From: Candidatus Aegiribacteria sp. MLS_C
GTDB taxonomy: Bacteria > Fermentibacterota > Fermentibacteria > Fermentibacterales > JCC-6
Direction: 5' to 3'
Assembly: GCA_002030045.1 (NCBI GenBank)
Contig: LQBI01000008.1
Span: 18,487-82,486 of the forward strand
DNA length: 64,000 nucleotides
Shown: positions 61,106-64,000 of the stretch, one piece after another
Layout: every line of letters begins with the position of its first letter
Numbering within the stretch: position 1 is the first letter of the stretch
Notes under the pieces: generated by a model
The model's database searches: none
What the model was told of the DNA's origin: nothing
The model's input: only the letters and a program-made list of their open reading frames with translations
Program-made: the position numbers and the translations under genes

Positions 61106-61594
61106 CTATCCTTTCCTGCGGAGCCCGGCGCTGGACCGCCGGCCCTTACCGGTCCTGCCTTCCTCCTCCAGCCATCCGGCGCGTATTTCATCGCCGTCGT
61201 TGAACTCCGGCACCCAGGGCTTGATGTCAAGCAGAGGCGACCCGTCCAGCATGTCCACGTCCCTTATGTGCAGCAGCCCTTGCTCGATGCCGTCCAGGCG
61301 CACCACCGAAACCCCTATGGGGTTCGGCCTGTTCGGGGACCTGGTGGCGAAGAGCCCCCTGATCTCGCTGTGCCTGTGGGGAACCACCTGCAGGGTGTAG
61401 CCATCGCTCCTGTGCAGCACCCAGATCAGCATTATGTGGGAGAACCCGTCCAGGTCCTTGAGCGCCGGACGGTACTCCTCGAACACTTCCACCGTGCCCT
61501 GTATGCCGGCACCTCCGGCCGGCTGGACGGGAGTGTCCCCGCGTTCGGTGAAGGGGGTATGTATTATGCCGATCGGCTCGAACTCGAATTCCAT
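61106..61594 (-). CDS. trmO: TrmO/TsaA-family tRNA methyltransferase
   Basis: 162 residues from the ATG at 61594; AAGGAGG precedes it (an ATG three bases earlier is too close). EPIGIIHTPFTERGDTPVQP, GFSHIMLIWVLHRSDGY, GLFATRSPNRPNPIGVSVVR and DMLDGSPLLDIKPWVPEF are the family's core motifs. TrmO N6-methylates threonylcarbamoyladenosine-37 in tRNA-Thr using SAM. A basic tail (RTGKGRRSSAGLRRKG) is extra. Confidence 0.93.
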   Translation of the reverse strand: MEFEFEPIGIIHTPFTERGDTPVQPAGGAGIQGTVEVFEEYRPALKDLDGFSHIMLIWVLHRSDGYTLQVVPHRHSEIRGLFATRSPNRPNPIGVSVVRLDGIEQGLLHIRDVDMLDGSPLLDIKPWVPEFNDGDEIRAGWLEEEGRTGKGRRSSAGLRRKG

Positions 61595-61658
61595 CATGCC
61601 TCCTTCAGGGCCATGTCTGACACGGCTCCAGGCGCGAGGGCCCTGCAAATGGGAGCGG

Positions 61659-61682
61659 CCGCCGGGAGTTTGCTCCCGGCGG
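61659..61682. terminator. Strong hairpin downstream of the S9 peptidase gene
   Basis: CCGCCGGGAG and CTCCCGGCGG form a perfect 10-bp stem with a TTTG loop between the S9 peptidase stop (61791) and trmO. The T-rich flank (ATTTTTAT) is on the plus-strand side; in the gene direction the following bases are only weakly T-rich, so its role as a terminator is uncertain. Confidence 0.45.
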
Positions 61683-61790
61683 ATTCCATCATTTTTATCC
61701 ATGAACCTGCGGCCGGGGCGGCGATCACGCTCCCTCCTGTGTTCGATACAGCTGGCAGCAGATGGCCCCGTGTGTTCCGGAACATATGGT

Positions 61791-64000
61791 TCAGGGAGCC
61801 GATATGTCGTCCCCCTTCAGGTGGATGTCGAACCATCTCAGCTGTTCCCACAGCACGTGTTCCACGCTTTCCCGGGCGCTGTAGCCGTGGTCCTCGAATG
61901 GCAGCATGACCAGACGGGTTGTCCCGCCGGTGCCGCGTACCGCCTCGTACAGGATCTCCGACTGGTAGGGACGGGTGCCGGGATTGGAGTCATCCCCGCC
62001 GTGGATGATGAGCAGGGGTTCGTCTATCCCGTCGGCGAAGAAGAGAGGGGAGACCTGTATGTACACTTCCCTGGCCTGGAAGAGAGACCGGCGCTCCGAC
62101 TGGAATCCGAAGGGCTGGTTGGTCTTGTTGTAGGAGCCGCTCCGTGCGATGCCGGCTGCGAACAGGTCGGTGTGGGCCAGGAGATTTGCCACCATAAGCG
62201 CACCGTGGCTGTGGCCGATGATGCCTATCCTGTCAGGATCGGCGACACCCATCTCCACGGCCTTCCCCACAGCAGCTTCGGCATCCATGACCAGCTGCTG
62301 GACGAAGGTGTCGTAGGTGGTCTCAGGGTCGCCCACCATGGGCATGGAGGTCCTGGCAAGGACAGCATAGCCCCGAAGGAGGAAGAAAAGGGATGAGGAT
62401 CCGTACAGCCGCAGAAAACGCTGGGCCGAGCCTCGCACCTGCCCTGCGGTGGTGGAGCCTGAGAACTCCAGGGGATAGGCGTCTATTACCGTGGGGAGCC
62501 GAGTTCCCTCCTGGTAACCGGGAGGGAGGTAGAGCTGGAAGCTCAGAGGCACTCCGTCCTCCCGCTCGTAATGAACCAGCCGCGTCTCTATCTCCCGGAG
62601 CTGCGGCGTGGGATCCTCGAATCCCGTGACCGGCTCCATAGAGATCTCCCTGGCCGCTTCACCCTCCGCGGCTTCGACCTCGTCTTCCATGGTGGCAAGG
62701 TAGTAGTTCGGAACGTCCGAAGGCGACTCGGACCTGATGATGAACCGGTCATCGTTCCCAGCGAAGGCCTCGAAGTACTCGAAGCGGTCGGGGGCGCAGC
62801 GGAAGAGCCGTCGTGTCTCTCCCGTGTTCATGTCCCTGAGGTCCAGGAAGGGCCTGTCGCCCTGGGGAGTGCCGCCGCTCCCGGTGAAATAGACCGAGTC
62901 CCCGAGCTGGTGCATCACCCATCCGCCATCGGGGAGCTGCCGGAATACCGGGTTGCCGGGAGCGCCGTACCGGTCGTCCTCGTCGTAGTCGTACCATAAC
63001 CTCGAGGTGCCCTCTTCGACGTCCAGGAGCCAGTAGTAACGCCAGCGGCGCATCCTCTCCCACTGGCCGAGAAGGAGGGTGCCGGCCCCGTTGCCCCATG
63101 CTTCCATCCATGCGCGGTGCTCCGCCCGGTAGACCTCTTCCGGTTCTCCGGTGAAGGGCGCAGTTAGCCTCATCAGCCGGTCGCGGAAGGGAGCCTCCGC
63201 CGCCGGGTCGCCGCCGTCCAGCGCTTCGATCCAGAACAGCTCGTGGGGTGAGGTGGGGCGCCATGATACACCTCTGGGCCCCTCGGGAACCCCGTGGATG
63301 GGAACCTGGTCAGCCAGGGGCAGGTTGGCGACATCAGCTACAGGTTCTCCCAGGGCATCCAGTACCTCGATGTTCCTTGCGAACCTCCACCATGCCACCT
63401 CGTGGGACCAGGGTCCGACCAGGTACTCGACCAGGATGTACTGGCCGTCGGGGGAGAAGGATGCGTTAAAGTAGTGGGCCGGTCCGCCGATGATCATTGT
63501 CCGGCCGTCCGCGGGATCGACTACGGCTATCTCGGAACTGCAGTAGTAATCGAAAAGCATGTCGTCGTAGGCGGTCTCCAGGAGGTTCCTTGCCTCGTAG
63601 GTGGAACGGGCCGAAGCGCCGGTCCCCTCCATTATCCCCGGACCCGCCGGGATCGCCGGAGGCTCGGGGACTGGTCCTCGGTCCGGGACCTTCAGAACCA
63701 CCAGGCGCCGCTGGTCCGGGTGCCAGCTCACGGCATCTCCCAGAAGGGGGTTAAGGGCGATCCCCTCCATCTCCTCCAGGCCTCCGTCCTGTGATCCCAC
63801 CCAGAGTCCCAGATGGTCGGTCCGGGCCACTGTCAGGGCGAAATGTCCGCCATCGGCAGAGAAATCTACATCGAGGACTTCGCAGTCCGAAGGAAGGGAA
63901 AGTGGAGTGACTTCTCCTGTCTCGACATCCACAAGCCGGGGATAAAGACCGCCGTAACTGCCGTGCATGCAATTCAGGACCGGGTTCACCCGAATTCCCG
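61791..64000 (-). CDS. S9 family glutamyl-endopeptidase-like peptidase (partial)
   Basis: The frame is open to the window edge, so the N terminus lies beyond 64000; over 730 residues are visible. The N-terminal part is a beta-propeller (FDYYCSSEIAVVDPADGRT, FSPDGQYILVEYLVG, EGPRGVSWRPTSPHELFW). The catalytic alpha/beta-hydrolase domain has the nucleophile in GIIGHSHGALMVANLL, acid in LLIIHGGDDSNPGT and His in FEDHGYSARES. The combination, including FDYYCSSEIAV and SMEPVTGFEDPTPQLRE, resembles plant chloroplast glutamyl endopeptidase and its bacterial homologues. It probably cleaves after Glu in peptides; the GHSYG motif of many members is GHSHG here. Confidence 0.88.
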   Translation of the reverse strand, partial: GIRVNPVLNCMHGSYGGLYPRLVDVETGEVTPLSLPSDCEVLDVDFSADGGHFALTVARTDHLGLWVGSQDGGLEEMEGIALNPLLGDAVSWHPDQRRLVVLKVPDRGPVPEPPAIPAGPGIMEGTGASARSTYEARNLLETAYDDMLFDYYCSSEIAVVDPADGRTMIIGGPAHYFNASFSPDGQYILVEYLVGPWSHEVAWWRFARNIEVLDALGEPVADVANLPLADQVPIHGVPEGPRGVSWRPTSPHELFWIEALDGGDPAAEAPFRDRLMRLTAPFTGEPEEVYRAEHRAWMEAWGNGAGTLLLGQWERMRRWRYYWLLDVEEGTSRLWYDYDEDDRYGAPGNPVFRQLPDGGWVMHQLGDSVYFTGSGGTPQGDRPFLDLRDMNTGETRRLFRCAPDRFEYFEAFAGNDDRFIIRSESPSDVPNYYLATMEDEVEAAEGEAAREISMEPVTGFEDPTPQLREIETRLVHYEREDGVPLSFQLYLPPGYQEGTRLPTVIDAYPLEFSGSTTAGQVRGSAQRFLRLYGSSSLFFLLRGYAVLARTSMPMVGDPETTYDTFVQQLVMDAEAAVGKAVEMGVADPDRIGIIGHSHGALMVANLLAHTDLFAAGIARSGSYNKTNQPFGFQSERRSLFQAREVYIQVSPLFFADGIDEPLLIIHGGDDSNPGTRPYQSEILYEAVRGTGGTTRLVMLPFEDHGYSARESVEHVLWEQLRWFDIHLKGDDISAP

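Overview
This window is GC-rich bacterial DNA (third codon positions strongly G/C). It reads as a diderm of the FCB type. Seven to nine proteins or fragments carry a type IX-like C-terminal sorting domain (YPNP/FPNP, then a YDLSGR-type strand, then GxY), and a PorU/PorV pair is present. An uncultured candidate phylum such as Fermentibacterota fits the style of the proteins, but that is an inference. TTG starts are common (at least seven), and TGA, TAG and TAA are all used as stops. No tRNA, rRNA, CRISPR array or complete mobile element was seen.

Layout. 1-5.4 kb: end of a sorted secreted protein, a ComM/YifB AAA+ protein, two secreted proteins and a frameshifted UPF0016 transporter. 5.5-9.5 kb (minus): a radical SAM/SPASM protein and a zinc-uptake operon (Fur-family regulator, ZnuA-, ZnuC- and ZnuB-like), headed by a 23-bp palindrome that is a good candidate metal operator. 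9.6-11 kb: YggS and DivIVA. 11-26.3 kb: the centrepiece, an almost gap-free plus-strand run of PorU (C25 sortase), PorV, a secreted M6 metalloprotease, a DUF5683-like protein, a second secreted HExxH protease, a propeller-like protein, an outer-membrane protein with a SprA_N-like motif, and an Omp85 (BamA/TamA-like) protein. It looks like a compact type IX-like secretion and processing locus that also encodes cargo.

26.3-38 kb: amidohydrolase, CASTOR/POLLUX-like channel with a LapA-like protein, lipoprotein, a LigD split into three separate genes (phosphoesterase, ligase, polymerase), peroxiredoxin, ABC-2 exporter, HExxH peptidase, frameshifted membrane protein and tautomerase. 38.3-39.1 kb: a 26-residue lysine-rich peptide gene with its own promoter, leader hairpin and strong terminator, followed by a transposase relic. 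39.1-42 kb: three lipoprotein or exported genes resembling FlgO, FlgP and FlgT.

42-64 kb is mostly minus strand and more eroded. It holds small-domain genes (amphi-Trp, SpoIIAA-like, SH3, methyltransferase), a secreted propeller broken by an in-frame TGA, a CAP-domain protein, a degraded M29 aminopeptidase, MBL-fold, SnoaL-like, nitroreductase, CaCA exchanger, orphan sorting domains, PQQ-type propellers, an AlbA_2 protein, a YgjP-like metallopeptidase, an alpha/beta hydrolase, TrmO and a partial S9 glutamyl-endopeptidase-like protein. Several genes carry single-base frameshifts, some in short homopolymers, so either consensus errors or real decay must be considered.
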